A stretch of DNA of 64,000 nucleotides from Guillardia theta CCMP2712 (taxonomy: Eukaryota; Cryptophyceae; Pyrenomonadales; Geminigeraceae): contig NW_005434591.1 in NCBI RefSeq assembly GCF_000315625.1, forward strand, positions 221,854 through 285,853, in the 5' to 3' direction. Below are positions 1 through 11,900 of the stretch, piece by piece. Position numbers and translations under genes: made by a program. A model generated the notes under the pieces. The model searched no databases. It worked only from the letters and a program-made list of their open reading frames with translations, and had not been told where the DNA came from. Position 1 is the first letter of the stretch, and every line of letters begins with the position of its first letter.

Positions 1-1
1 A

Positions 2-127
2 GGAACGCATCTCGTCTCTCCTCTGCACATGAAAGAGGAGCTGGTCGAGATGTCCTCATCACCTGAACACACGTCAGACGCCATGAATAGTGCGAAGTTC
101 CGACGGCAAGGGCAACATGATCTATGA
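2..127 (+). CDS. possible 3' end of a gene entering from the left
   Basis: An open frame runs from the window edge to a TGA at 125-127 and reads about 41 residues ending in GQHDL. It contains an in-frame ATG at 29. It is too short to assign and shows no motif. It could be a terminal exon of an upstream gene or chance. Confidence 0.2.
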   Translation, partial: GTHLVSPLHMKEELVEMSSSPEHTSDAMNSAKFRRQGQHDL

Positions 128-1140
128 CAGAGCTGTGTTTCGTTCATGATCCACCTCCACCCCTCTCGACATTTTCTCTTTGATATATGTCTCTATCGAC
201 ATTTATCTTGCACAAGCCGCCATCATCTTATCCTTATCCCACTCTTCCATGAGTACATCGCTGGCCGAACCATCAGTCGTAATCCTTATCCCTTGCCAGC
301 TCTCAAACCTCCTGTCCTTGTCTTCATGCCTTACATGCTCAAACATCTCTTCCTCCCCTCCTCCTCTCATCTTTCCTCGCCCTCCCTCTCCCTCCATCCC
401 CCATCCTCCTCCCTCGTTCCTTTCCTCCCCTCCTACTTTCCCTCCTTTTCTCTCCACGCATTGCGGCCTCCATGACCCTCATCCCCACTCGTGCACAGAG
501 TACCACGAAATCTGGCAGACCACCCCAAGCCATGGCGTCCCTTCGCTCTCGGCGAGGCGGCTTCCAGCGGAGCATGGCAAGGGAGGAGGAAGAGAGCTGG
601 TGCTGAGGGGAAGGAGGAGGAGAGGAGACGAGTGGGCTGGGGAAGAATCGTCCGGAAGGTCTGAAGGAGACAGTCGGGGAGAGACGGAGGAGGACAAGCT
701 AACTTGAAGACTGGGAGGAAGAGTTGGATATGATGCGGGTGGTATGTGCCATTCGTCTCGTAATGGTGTAAGTTTGCTCACGCGGTCGCAGACTTACTTG
801 CTGTTCGGCTCGCTTGCCGTCTCGGTCCTCTGTCCTCTCTGTCCTCCTCAATGTTCTGATGGAAGGTGCCGGCAGGTTGTCTTGATGGCGATGCGCTCCA
901 GTATGCTGGTACTTGTGTTGATGGAGCTCCTACATCCTCTGACGTGTGATGACTGTCCAGGGGGACGGAGTGAAGGCAGCCCATGGGATTGAGGGACTAG
1001 GATACCTGGACGAGGTCGAACATGCATGGCGGTGGAGAGAGTCGTGTTTGCATTAATCTCAGTCGCAGGATACGATAGAGCTGATGCAGATTTCTATTCC
1101 CGGGTGCGATGAAGATCGCCTCCTCTGTTGTAGTATACTG
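128..1140. other. intergenic or 5' region of the FN2-like gene
   Basis: About 1 kb without a convincing exon. 340-460 is a pyrimidine-rich tract (CTCC/TCC). Around 560-700 the plus strand is purine-rich. A frame at 885-992 begins with a signal-peptide-like run (MRSSMLVLVLMELLHPLTC) and could be the first exon of the secreted gene that follows, but I could not connect it by splice sites. The remaining frames look like shadows of biased composition. Confidence 0.35.
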
Positions 1141-1159
1141 ATGTTGCCCGTTTCATGAC

Positions 1160-3648
1160 AGAAGCAGATTGCACGCTCATGAGCTCGACGGGCAGTTCAG
1201 CATCGCTGGTGGCAAAGGATCGATTCCTGAGTCAGCAGTGCATGTGTCGGAGGTGCCTAAGGTTCACCAGCACGTGGTGCTTCCTCCGGGTACCAGTAGC
1301 TGATTCGTGCTCCTTGAGCTGATGGAAGAGCACAGGACACGGACTGAACTCTCCTCTGATCGTGGACCATGTTCACTTCGCCAATGAAGACATGCGCAGC
1401 GGTGTTGCTCTCTTGAAATGTGACGATGACGACTGAGCAGTTGGTCGACAGGATGGGCCAATGTGCATGCGTACGTCAACGGTGAGCTGGTGACCGGGCA
1501 AATTCGGCTGGTGTCTTGTCTTGCTGTGTCTTGCTGTACATCTCAACTCGTTCAAAGGTGAAAAAGGCAAAGCCTGAAAGCAAACCTGACGTGTCTGCAA
1601 TCACCGATGTCTTCAATAAGGTGTTGTTCTTATGGATGAGGAGAGTGTGTATGTCCGACAAGTTATGTAGGCTCTTGAAGATGCATTCTCCGAGGCCACA
1701 ACAGAAAAAAGTGAAGAGGCGCCGGAGGAGGAGGAGGCTGAGCCAGAGGAGGAGCCGCAACAGGAGGAGGAGGAAACCTCGGAAGAGCAGGAAGAAGAAA
1801 AGCCACCGGAAGAGCAGGAAGAAGAAAAGCCACCGGAAGAGGAGAAGCAGGAGGAGGAGCAGCAGCAGCAGGAAGAGCAGGAGCAGAAGGAAGAGAAAAG
1901 CGAGGAGGTCAAAAACGAGGAGACGGCAGTGGGTAAGTTATAGTCGCAGACTTTGCACAGAAAGTTCTCTCAAGTAACTTTGCGCTTCAATGCCAGAAAC
2001 AACACCCGTTCCCTCCTCGACCACCGAGGAAACAAAGAACGAGACAGTCTCAGAGGAGAAGAAATGCCCTTCGAACGTCTACACTGTCAAAGGTTGCTGC
2101 TGCAAGTTCCCATTCGATTTCCAGGTCGGTCTTCCCAGAGCTCGAGCTTGCGAGGTTGACAGGTCTGCAGGGGAAGGAGTACGACAAGTGTATCGATGCC
2201 GGGCACCAGGTGCTTCAGTCTTCCTTTCCTCCGCACCCCGGTCATTCAGGTTGAACGCAGACGCCCTGGTGCTACGTGGAGGAGCAGGAGGAAGGATGCG
2301 GGGAGGAGTATGGCAGCCTCATCGTGCACGGGTTGCTGCTCTGCATGTAGCCGTGGCGTGCTTGTAAGAGTAGAACATGCAGGCATGGAAGACAAGACTT
2401 TGAGACTTTCACTCCGAGAAAAGTCAGCAAGATTAGAGACAAGAATCACTCGTTCGAGGTACTTGTTGTGTCCCTCCTCTCTTCAGAATCTAGGTCCACC
2501 ATCACCTCCTCCTCACCCCTGCTCTCCCTCCTTCTCTTCGTCCTCCTGCTGCTCCTCCTTCTCCTCGCCCTCCTGCTCCTCCTTCTCCTCTCGCATCTAC
2601 GAGTACTGAGCTCGCTTCCCCCAGGGAGGAGCGACTAGATGGTGGGACCATTGCGAGCCCCCCGAGGTGAGTCAGTCGCCGACAACTTGGAACGCTGAGG
2701 CCCCTCCAGGTTGTCACCCACTTGGGTTGTAAATGCAAATTTCCTTTCAAGTGGAAGGGGAAGGTGAGAAGAAGAGACCGGGGGACAAGCTGGAACTGAT
2801 GTGTGTTATTAGGAACACAACATCTGCATCTGGGATGATCATAACACACCCTGGTGTGAAGTAGAGGTAGGAAGATATTCTACCGTCATTGCTCTTTGAT
2901 GATGCCCTCTCTCAGGGAGACGAATGCGGTGCTGGGCAATACATCCATGTGCGAGATAGCAGGGAAGGAGGAGGAGAGGGCTGATACATTCGAGCAGAAG
3001 GGCCCTGAAGGAAAGTCGAAGCATCGCTGGGACAACTGCATCATGCCGCCTCCTAAGTCAGAGCCTGGTCACCAGGTGCTTCTTCCTTCGACCCAGCGAC
3101 CTTGTGAGCATGTTGCCTGCAGGAGGAGCAGATACCAATCCCAGCCAAGTTCAAACCTCGGCGAGAAGGTCAGCTCCTCCCTTGCATGCACTTAGCTCAT
3201 CCTCGTCTGCTTGACAGGGCGACACTGCGGAGACACCAAGTCGCACTGGCTGGAGCCCTGGCACTTCAACTTCATGTGTGCGAGTGGCGTGTGCAACTTT
3301 CGCTGCAAGAATCCCATCTTCTGCCCCAACTGCGACAGTGAGAGAGGAAAGTTCGCCCTGCTCCTGCCGACTGACCTGCCTCCTCTAGATGGTAACTGTC
3401 AGTGTATCGATCCCAAACCCAGTGGCCAGACGTGCGGCGACGGGACAAATCGACCGCCAGAGTAGGAGGATGCTGCCTGCATGCCGTGTGCTGACGTGTG
3501 ATGAACAGATACTCGCACAACGAGTGCCTGAGCGGTCAGTGTAATTTTGACTGCATTCTATGCACAAACTGTAAGTTTTCATTGGCTGCGGGAGGAGGAG
3601 GTTGACGTGGGTGCTGCAGGTAACGGGGGGAACTGTAAATGTGAGTGA
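1160..3648 (+). CDS. secreted cysteine-rich protein with two fibronectin type II-like modules
   Basis: Read as about 12 short exons. Clear ones are 1171-1289, 1336-about 1400, an exon ending 1510, 1558-1620, 1671-1932, 1997-2124, 2171-2209, 2261 onward, 2710-2763, 2813-2866, 2916 onward, 3210-3342, then small ones to the TGA at 3646-3648. The middle is an acidic Glu/Pro/Gln linker (1690-1930). After it come two FN2-like modules, each split by introns. Module one reads CCCKFPFDFQ, GKEYDKCIDAGHQ, TPWCYVEEQ. Module two reads CKCKFPFKWKGK, EHNICIWDDHNTPWCEVE. These keep the CxFPF, GKxYxxC and PWC signature of FN2 folds, which bind collagen or glycans in animals. The C-terminus has two repeats built on SGxCNFxC. 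The 5' end and signal peptide are unresolved. No enzymatic domain was seen. FN2 identity is by motif only. Confidence 0.6.
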
Positions 3649-4108
3649 AGCAAAGGATGCCGGGCCCGGCCTCGCAACCGGGACATCATCTTCGAGTCAA
3701 GTGACTACACCGGGCTTATCAATGAAACTTGGCAACTACATAACGTCCGAGTCATAGCTATGTCAACAATGTTAGGCTCCAATGACAGCTCCTGTGAGGC
3801 ATCGGCGGCGTGACAGCTCTTATGGCAGCTCCTACAGGACGACGAGGCCTGTGCTATGCTGCTGTACGGTGTGCTATTAGTTTGAGGCTATCGGGGGATG
3901 AGGGCGATGAGGCTGGTGATGAAACGGGATGAGGGCCCTTGGCATCACGGGGGTAGAACTACTATGTTCGAATTGACAGGCGGGCCAACCCCTGGTCGGT
4001 GAATTAAACAGTACAAATAATTAGTTAAATACCCCCCCCCCCCCCGCTTCGCCTCCATGCGGTCTGTGTGGGGCGCTATGGCAGTTTTTTCAGGGGGTTC
4101 TGCATGCC
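3649..4108. other. intergenic, with a poly-C run
   Basis: No coding signal. It holds a short GGGCCCGG block near 3660 and a run of about 14 C at 4031-4044, immediately before the zinc-finger gene. The C run resembles, on the opposite strand, the G-rich tracts seen upstream of other start codons in this window. Confidence 0.5.
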
Positions 4109-5841
4109 ATGGCAGGGTATCACAACAAAATTCAAATCCGATTTTTGGCGGGCAAACCTGTGACCCCCCTCGCCATGGGCAAGCCGAAGGTGCGGAAGAC
4201 CGAAACATGCCAATCATGCCAAAAACCAAGAAAGAAGGCCAGTGTTCGAAGATGGCAAGGTGTGCCTGTTTGCACAACTTGTGTACATTTATTCAAAACC
4301 CAAAAGGATGAGTGTGGTTCTAAGCGGATTTTGCTCTCGAAGTGGGATGATACCTTGGTTTTCAAGCTGTTGGATTTCTTGCAATGTCAAGATCATGCAA
4401 CTTTGTCTTTGGAGTGTGAAGACAACAATCTTCTCACTTCAGCGACCCAGCATCTGAAGTTAAGTCTTCGTTCTGTATCCTTGTTTGAAGTCCAAAAGAA
4501 GCTAAAAGTCCTTGGAGATGTTTACGGACATACATCAGAAGGGTTTGCGAAATGCTTTCTCTACTGTTACACCAAGGTTTTCGAAAAACAAGCATCTGGA
4601 AATCCACATGCAGGAACCACTGCTATGTATGAGCATTTAAATCGACTTCGTACACAGCTTGGTAATATGCACAGAAAGCATCGAACTCTTTTTTCCCGAA
4701 TCGAAAAGTGGTCTACCTCACATTTCGAAGATTTGAATTCATTACAATCCACGATTCACGATTACTTTTTGCGGTAAGTCTGTGATGTTGCTTTCTTCCC
4801 CTCTCTGTAGTGTGATCATTCTGCAGATATGCAAAATTGTCGGATGAGCATGTTGATCCATGTCCCCCAAAGAAGCACACCAAGGCAGACTCCGAGCTGT
4901 TCATTCAGACAGTTTGTGAAACGTTCAGAACCCTTGATGGCAACACCCGATGTGAAATCATCCGAAGGATTCTGAGTGAGCACGACTCTCTGTGTCAAGC
5001 ACAAAAGAAAACATCGGAGCATGAGTTCTCTGCGATATGCAATGTCGAAAGAGCAGTTTCAAACTTACATGCTTGTGGATTGCCAGATGTAGTTTCTGAA
5101 TTGGTGATGTTTGCCAGTAATGATATCGACGCTTTCAGAACAACACACAAAATCATGCCGTACTTGGTAATGGATTGGTGTCGTCAAAGTTTTAGAGCGA
5201 AAGATTCGAGGGGCATGAGATTCTCCCCGGAGATTATCAGTTTCGCATCAACACTCAAAAACCTTGGCAATGCGACAATGTTGCGGTTCCTGTCAGGGCC
5301 AGGGAACAAGTTTACAGACAATTTCCATTCTGATCAGGCTTTACATAACTTGCCTCTGCCATGCATCTCTACTCTTTGCAAGCATCAAAGTGCTGACATG
5401 AAAACACGAGATGTGAAAAGGTCAAGAATATGTAGCGAAATTTTGGACAATTACAGCGAAATGATGAGTACTAACCTTGTAGATGGTATCCACGTGTTGG
5501 CGATGGACAAGACGATGATCAATGCTGGTTTTTGTAAAGAATTCGAAGATTGCGAAGCAGATTTAGGCGGTGTCACTGAAAGAAAGATGGATTTGACGGA
5601 ACGGCTTGCACCGCGAAAGGAACGTTTGGCACAGCTTTGTCTGGAAGGGACGACAGTTGCATCGATTCAGGAACGAGTCATAGCCTTGTTGACCGACGAC
5701 TTGGAGAAAATTAATGAAAGGAAAGCAACGGCTGAACGGGATTACAAGAAAATTCGAGACAAGTATGTCGCAAAAATGACGAGCAACAATGCTGTGGCGA
5801 GGTCAGACACGAGAAGAAATTCCTCCAATGAAGTCAGATGA
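4109..5841 (+). CDS. GATA-like zinc-finger protein, function unknown
   Basis: Two exons, 4109-4773 and 4827-5841, joined by a consensus intron (GTAAGT to CTGCAG) that keeps the frame, giving about 560 residues. Near the N-terminus, CQSC then 17 residues then CTTC has exactly the C-x2-C-x17-C-x2-C spacing of a GATA finger, with a Trp before the second pair. An alternative start is the ATG at 4174 (MGKPKVRKTE). The middle is helical and Cys/His-bearing and matches no family I know. A segment near 5490 (VDGIHVLAMDKTMINAGF) weakly recalls the first catalytic Asp region of some DDE transposases, but the other catalytic residues are not visible. The C-terminus (about 5600-5800) is charged coiled coil. 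A basic frame (5842-6006) continues after the stop and might be a lost tail. Confidence 0.55.
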
Positions 5842-6669
5842 CGGGGAAGCTGAGAACAGCACACATAAGAACAAGCGAAGACGAATTTATGCTAAATCAG
5901 CACAATGGGATGGAGGCCTCAATGGTAACATGCCCGGGTTTCGGGGATTACGTGACATTGCTGGTTGCAAGTCGAAAAAGAGGTATACGAAAAGTAGAAA
6001 ACATTAAAAAGAGCGATAGTGACATCCGAATCATTGGTATCATGAGATAGAACTCACATTTCTCTGATAGACTGTGAGGTTTTGACAATTGTCATCATCG
6101 CGCTTTTTGCTTTAATCACCCTTAAACCTGGTCGCGGCCTGGCTGCCATTGCGATTTCCTGCAAACTTACCCACCCCCTCCCCATCAACATACCCTCTAT
6201 CATTGAGGGAAAGACACCGGTCCTAGACCCTTTTATCGCGAGTTCCACCCCCGTGCCTTGGCATCGGATGGGGGCCCGGGGGATGAGGGGCCACGAAGTG
6301 ATGAAGTTGGAGGGGTACCGGTCCTATGCCACAAGGTAGTGTACCTGGGGTGGGGTACTAAGTTTGTAGCAGTCTCAATTGGGGTGGAGGGGTGGGTCAG
6401 GACTACTAATGTGTAATAGCCCAATGGGGGTAGGGTGGTACTCTACAAAATGTTTCGAGAGGAGATCGGTAAAGGGGGTGCAAAGTAGGGGAATGTGGGG
6501 GGTAGGGTAGTGTGGGGGATCATTCTGGTAGGATCCCGTATAAAAACGATTTATTGCGAACCCTGCCACCCTGCCACCCCTACCCCCATTTATACCAACA
6601 ACTACCCCTATCTACCTGTGCTGAGATCCCAGGGGGTACCACCCCCAGGCCGTTCAGTGGCTATCGGCC
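5842..6669. promoter_or_regulatory. intergenic region with G-rich tracts and TATA-like box
   Basis: 6350-6520 carries repeated G-rich words (GGGGTGGGG, GGGGTAGGGTGGTAC, GGGGGGTAGGGTAG) on the coding strand of the next gene. TATAAAAA lies at about 6539-6546, some 125 bases before the ATG at 6670. A C-rich counterpart follows at 6560-6615. This looks like the promoter of the Crinkler/RHS-like gene. The role of the G-rich words is inferred from their recurrence before other starts. Confidence 0.4.
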
Positions 6670-6773
6670 ATGCCGCGGCGGAGAGCAACAGTCTTCGGGA
6701 GGAGACGGAAAGCGAGGAAGAAGGAGGAGGTGATACCAGCAAGCGAGACTTCGACGCAAGACGAAACAGAACA

Positions 6774-6820
<47 letters not shown>

Positions 6821-8688
6821 GCACAAATGCGAGAAGCGTATGCAGAAACAGTTCAAGCTCCGAAGATATGGCAGACAGTGACGATTTCAAAGAATCGAAT
6901 CGGGCAGGAACAAAGAGGCAAACAATAACACAACCAAGAGCTCGAGGACGGAAGAAGATGACCGCAACAACAATAAACACGATAAAAACACCAAGAAACT
7001 TGCAGGAACACAACAATATCAACGAACTGAAACTGAGGTTGGAGGAGAGGGAACGGCAACTTGCCCTGCGGGAGGTTTATCTTTTAGAATGGGAACGAAG
7101 ACTGTGCAGAAGAAAACATGAGCTGGATGCAAGATTAGGTGAGAAATCTTGTGATGCCTGGTCGACAGCTGAAGCTGTGTTTTCCCTGCTAGGTGCCTCA
7201 AACCCCTTTGTAAAATTCCTCCACGCCCTTCAGGTTGCGAAAGTCAAAGTCATTGACGGGCAGAAGATTCTTCTCCTCAAGACGTCAATCGGTGGGATAC
7301 AAGCAGCAGGAAACACAATCATCATCAGAAATGCTTGGACGAATCTATTCCAACTTGCATTCCATGGCCTGACTATTCCCAATGCTCAAAACCACAAAGT
7401 TCTCTTTCTGGGTAAGTCTGGATGTGGCAACTCATGGTTTGCGTACTTCTGGATCTGGAAGCTGCTAGACATGGCACAAAAGATCTTGTACCATGTTCAT
7501 GACTCTTTCTATCTGATCAACAGGGATTCGGTTGAGATGATTCCCAGTTGTGATCTTCACTACCTGGATGCAGATGTTTGGTACTTGTCGGATCCAAAAC
7601 CCGGGCAGCAGCCGTTTTCGCCATGCAGTTGGAAGACAATCTTCTTCGGCAGCCTTGGTGTAAGCCCCTACAACTCTTTCCGCAGAACGTACACGTTGAC
7701 ATACTACATCCCCTGCTGGACTTGGCCTGAGATCTACTTCCTTGGGATTCATTGCTCGACCCAGTCACCCGAGAAGATACAGACGATCACTTGTGACTGG
7801 GGCAACGTTCCTCGATGTTTCGTGTCCGATCCCAAAGACTCTCTCAAGTACGAATGCGCCAAAGTGAAATGTCTGTCTTCCATGCTCGAAGATGTCGTGT
7901 CAGGCAAAGTCACGGACGACACCTTCCCGTTCTCCTTGTTGCAACTTCAACCCTCGCAGGACTACGACAAGATGATCTTCAACTTTGCTTCTCCTCGAGT
8001 GCAGGACCTTGTCTTCTTGGAGATGATCAGATGGAACCGGAGGAGCCTCCAAGACTTCTTGATCAAGGAGCCTCGTCCCTCGTTTGCCCTCTTGCGGTTC
8101 CAGTTGTTCGAGACTCTGACGCATCACTGGCTCCGGGGAGCTGGGCAGTGCAGAGCCTTGAGCCTTGAGCCTCGCTGCTCCTCCAGCAGAGGCCGAGCGA
8201 GGAGCTCACCGGGTCCGCATCCTGATACAGCAGTGACGCTGCCTTTCCAGTTCCAGGGCTACTTGAAGGAGACGCGCTCGTTCCGGTATGTTCCCAAGGA
8301 GACGATCAGGTCTGGGAAGTACATCCAAACGGGGATCAAAACTGGAGATTTCTTTGACTCGTTTGCGTTCTCCGACGGATGTATCTTCTTCTTCAGCATC
8401 CTGATGCAGCCGGCTGAGGCGCTTGACCGACAGCAGGTTCGGTCCCTTACCCTCCAAGTCACTCAGAAACTTGGAAGAGTTCCGATCCGATTCGTCTTCG
8501 TCCTCCCGACTTTTGTGCATGAGAGTGTGAATAGCGTGTTTGGGTTGGATGCAGATGCCCGATCAGATGGTAAGGGATCACAAGGTCCAGGAGGTGATGG
8601 TTCAGATGTTGAATGCGAGCAGTTTGTGACAGAAATCGACGTGATTTCAGAGATTGAAAGGTTAGATTATGTACATGTGAGAAATTAG
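6670..8688 (+). CDS. Crinkler/RHS-like P-loop NTPase with C-terminal nuclease-like region
   Basis: One open frame of 672 residues from ATG 6670. Residues 1-35 are basic, followed by a poly-Asp run of 14 (about 36-49), a charged linker, and a coiled coil (about 118-150, LKLRLEERERQLALRE). An NTPase core follows. VLFLGKSGCGNSWFAYFW (about 243-260) aligns with Walker A of Crinkler and trypanosome RHS proteins, but the Lys of GK[ST] is Asn. SPYNSFRR (about 330) and YYIPCWTWPEIYFL (about 345) match the SP...yMPxWxxEEL hallmark of that superfamily. The end (about 540-650) contains FRYVPKE, DFFDSFAF and RFVFVLPTF, resembling the restriction-endonuclease-like domain that follows the NTPase. The stretch near 8140-8250 is composition-shifted and may be a retained intron. 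Known members act as nuclear effectors or in competition between organisms or selfish elements. Its role here is inferred. Confidence 0.6.
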
Positions 8689-8910
8689 ATCTGAGTGGTC
8701 GAGATATTGTGGACGGCCAGTCTAGTCAGGGCTGATACGGAAAAGCAAAGGCAATGGCTGTCTTTTCGAAGATTGACTCCACAAATTAGATAACAAGAAC
8801 TCTTGCAATGACGTTCTTGATGACAAACGTAGTAAACCGAAATCTAAATCTCTTTCTTCAAGGTTGTTAAATTCTACAGGCAAGTAATTCGCATCAGCTC
8901 GACAACAACG

Positions 8911-11900
8911 TTACAGGAGCATGCCGGCGTTGAACTTGGAGGAGGAGGGCTCGCTGATGGGTAAGAGCTTCTCCCTGCCGTACTCCTCTGCTTCCCGCAT
9001 GTTTCTGGACTTGCTGTAAGACGTGGGGTAGAAAAGAGGCTCCGGAGGCTCCCAGTGACTTGCGTGCATGGCGACCCGGTGGAGGTTGAGGGCAAGGTAG
9101 TCCTGGCACCGATGCTCCTCGTAGGAGAAGGGATCCCCGTCTCCAACCTCCTCTTCCTCCTCCTGCACTCGACGCTCGTGGGTCCAGGTCTGGAGCTCGT
9201 TGCTGCGGTCTGTCGGGGGAGCAGGGAGGGAGGAGGAGGTTACCTTGCTCGATGTGTCTGTGGTGTTGGGATGAATCACCTGAGAGGAGGTCCCTTGACT
9301 CTGCCAGTCGAAGACGCTGCTGGTGCTGGGCTGGAAGGAGGGGGAGGAGGAGGAGGACTTGAGTAGCGGCAGCGCCGTGTCCTCTTGCTCCTCGAACATG
9401 CGGATCAAACTCTTGGTGGAGGAGAAGAGGTCGGAGACGAAGAGCTCTGCCTTGTACTTTGCCTCCGAGTCCTGCGGGCGGGTGGGGCTGGACAAGAGGG
9501 AGGAGGGAGGAGGAGGCAGAGTGGAGGAGCTTGTCCTGCCTCGCTTGCCCACGTCTCTGACAGTCCTCTGGAGGACGATGTGGAGCGTCTGACACGCAGA
9601 CTTGCTGTAGATGCTCAGCATGACCATGCTGTTCATGGGCCCCACCAGGTGAGCAAGAAGCTCTGCCGGAGTTGCTCCTTCCACCGACCAGTTGTCAATG
9701 GCGACCAGCTCGTCTCCGACGCTGATCATGCCGCAGGTGGCAGCGGGCCCGCTGTCGTTCATGCCGACGACGAGGAAGACCTCGTGGTCGTGATAGCTCT
9801 GCTGCTGGATCGAGATCCCAACCCCCGCCACCTCTGACATGTCTGCTGCCTTCTCCTTCTCCTTCTCCTTCTCCTTCTTGTGCTGCTGCTGTGGCGGCGC
9901 CTCCTCCTGAGGCTCCTGGGGCTGCAGTTGTTGGGGCTCCGACTGGTCGGAGGGAGTTGCAAGAGCGTCGGAGAGCTCGTGGAAGAGGCTCTTGCTCGTC
10001 GACTGCTGGCGCCCGCTGGTGCTCGCAGAGAGGAGGGAGCCATACGAATCTGTCGACAAGTTCGCCATGATGCGCATGGAACGGATGAACTCATTGGAGG
10101 GAGGAGCGGCCTCGAGCTCCTCCTTGCTCTCCCTGTGGATGGTGATGCGAGGAGCTGTCCTGCCCGGCAGGATGATGTCCTTCCTCGGAACCTGCTTCTC
10201 TACCTCCTTCCTTGGGGGAACCGGCTCCCTCACGAGCTCGGCCGTCACCCACACGCTTCCTCCTACGTGACTCATGTCCTTGGGTGAGAGATGGGAGACC
10301 GCTGGTGCCGCTTGCTCAGGGGAGGAGGAGAAGGGGACGGGAGGCGGGTAGGGATAAAGAGGTCCAGTCTGCAGTCCTGTTCGAACAGTACGTGGGGTCA
10401 AGCGGATGCAATGAGGAACGGGAGGAGAAGGGAGAGGAGGAGAAAGAAGGGTGGAGGAAGAGGAGGAGGAGAGGAGAAGGAGGGGTGGAGGAAGAGGAGT
10501 GTAGATCGATTACCTTGTTGTAAGGCGGGCTGGGTTCCGTACATGTAGAAGCCTAACGATAAAGTAAGAGAGAGGGGAGAGGAGAGCGGAAGAGACCTTG
10601 GGGAAGCTGGGATGACAGGTCCTGCTGTATTGGAGGATAGAAGAACCCAGGCTGTGTTGCATACAAGGGTGAATAAAAAGGATACTGGACAGGAGGAGGA
10701 GGGTGGAGGACTGGCGAGGGGTGTTCGCCCATTTGCTGAACTGGACCCCAGCTGGGGAGGTTTGCTGCAGGAGCAGGGGGGGGGAGCGGAGCTGGGAAAG
10801 TGCTGGGTGCAAGACGGAGGACGAGAGGCTGCTCTTCGGGTATCTCCAGCTCCTTCGGTGACTCCTCCCCTTTGGCCAAAGGATGTTCCTCCTCCCTGCT
10901 CCTCTCCGAAGCCTTGTTCTCCTGCTCCTCCTCTTGCTCGACCTTCAGGCTCGAATCTCCGGCAGGGGAGGTGACTCTGAGCTCCTCTGGTTTCTTCTTT
11001 CCCTTGATGGACCTCACGGCATACCTCTGGAACTTGATGCGCGTGGAGGGCACGAAGGAGAAAACAGGGTTGATCCTCGTCTCCAGCACAGGATCAGGGG
11101 CGGAGTCTCCTCGAGGAGAGATGGACTGCGGAGGAGGAGGAGGAAGCTCCTCCTCCTCCTCCTCGTGCTGCTGCTGCTGCTGCTGACGAGGCTCGTCGAC
11201 ATATCCAAGGATAGCCACCTTGAAGGCATTCCTGCACGTGGGTGACCTGCGGAGGGGGGACTTGTGGTCTCGTATCTGTTGCTCCAACTCCCTCACCACC
11301 TCCTCCGGGCTGCGCTCGTCCCTTCCCTTGATGGCGGGGAGGACCTGGAGCAGGAGGATGACGCTACCTGCGTACACGTCGACGACGAAGATGCGGGCAG
11401 GGAGAGCATTCAACGAGCGCGCGATCTCGTTGGTGGCCTGAAGGGGACGCGTCATGAAGGGAGGGGGAGGAGGAAGAAGGAGAGAACCTGTGCGGAGAAG
11501 GAGGCTTTGCGAACGGAGACAACTGAACCGCCGGAAATGAAGTCATCGAAGTCGTTGGTGAGGTGTAGCTCAACGTTGAGTGCTTTCCTTGGATCATAGC
11601 GAGGAGCAGGAGGAGCAGGAGGAGCAGGAGGAGCAGGAGCGAACGCCTTGCTCCGTTCCTCCTGGATCCGCACGTGCTGATGAGGCCTCGAGCTTACACG
11701 AGGAGAAGGCGGCTTGTCCCGAAGGGCATCGGACTGATCTTGGATCAAGAGGTCGACGAAGCTGTCGGCAGGGCCGGAGAGCAAGTCGTCGATCTCTCTG
11801 CTCTCCTTGCCGCCCACGTCTTGTCCGTCTATCTTCCTGATGTAGTCTCCCACAGCAAGCACGCGACTCCTCGCTGCCGGAGAATCCGCAAGCAGCTCGT

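Noticed and set aside
180-781. Overlapping frames on both strands in a pyrimidine/purine tract
   Set aside because: Composition alone keeps them open. No motif, splice continuity or homology-like pattern.
7408-7420. GGTAAGT in the Crinkler/RHS-like gene as an intron donor
   Set aside because: The sequence reads through in frame into the P-loop and the following conserved helix, and removing it would delete the domain.
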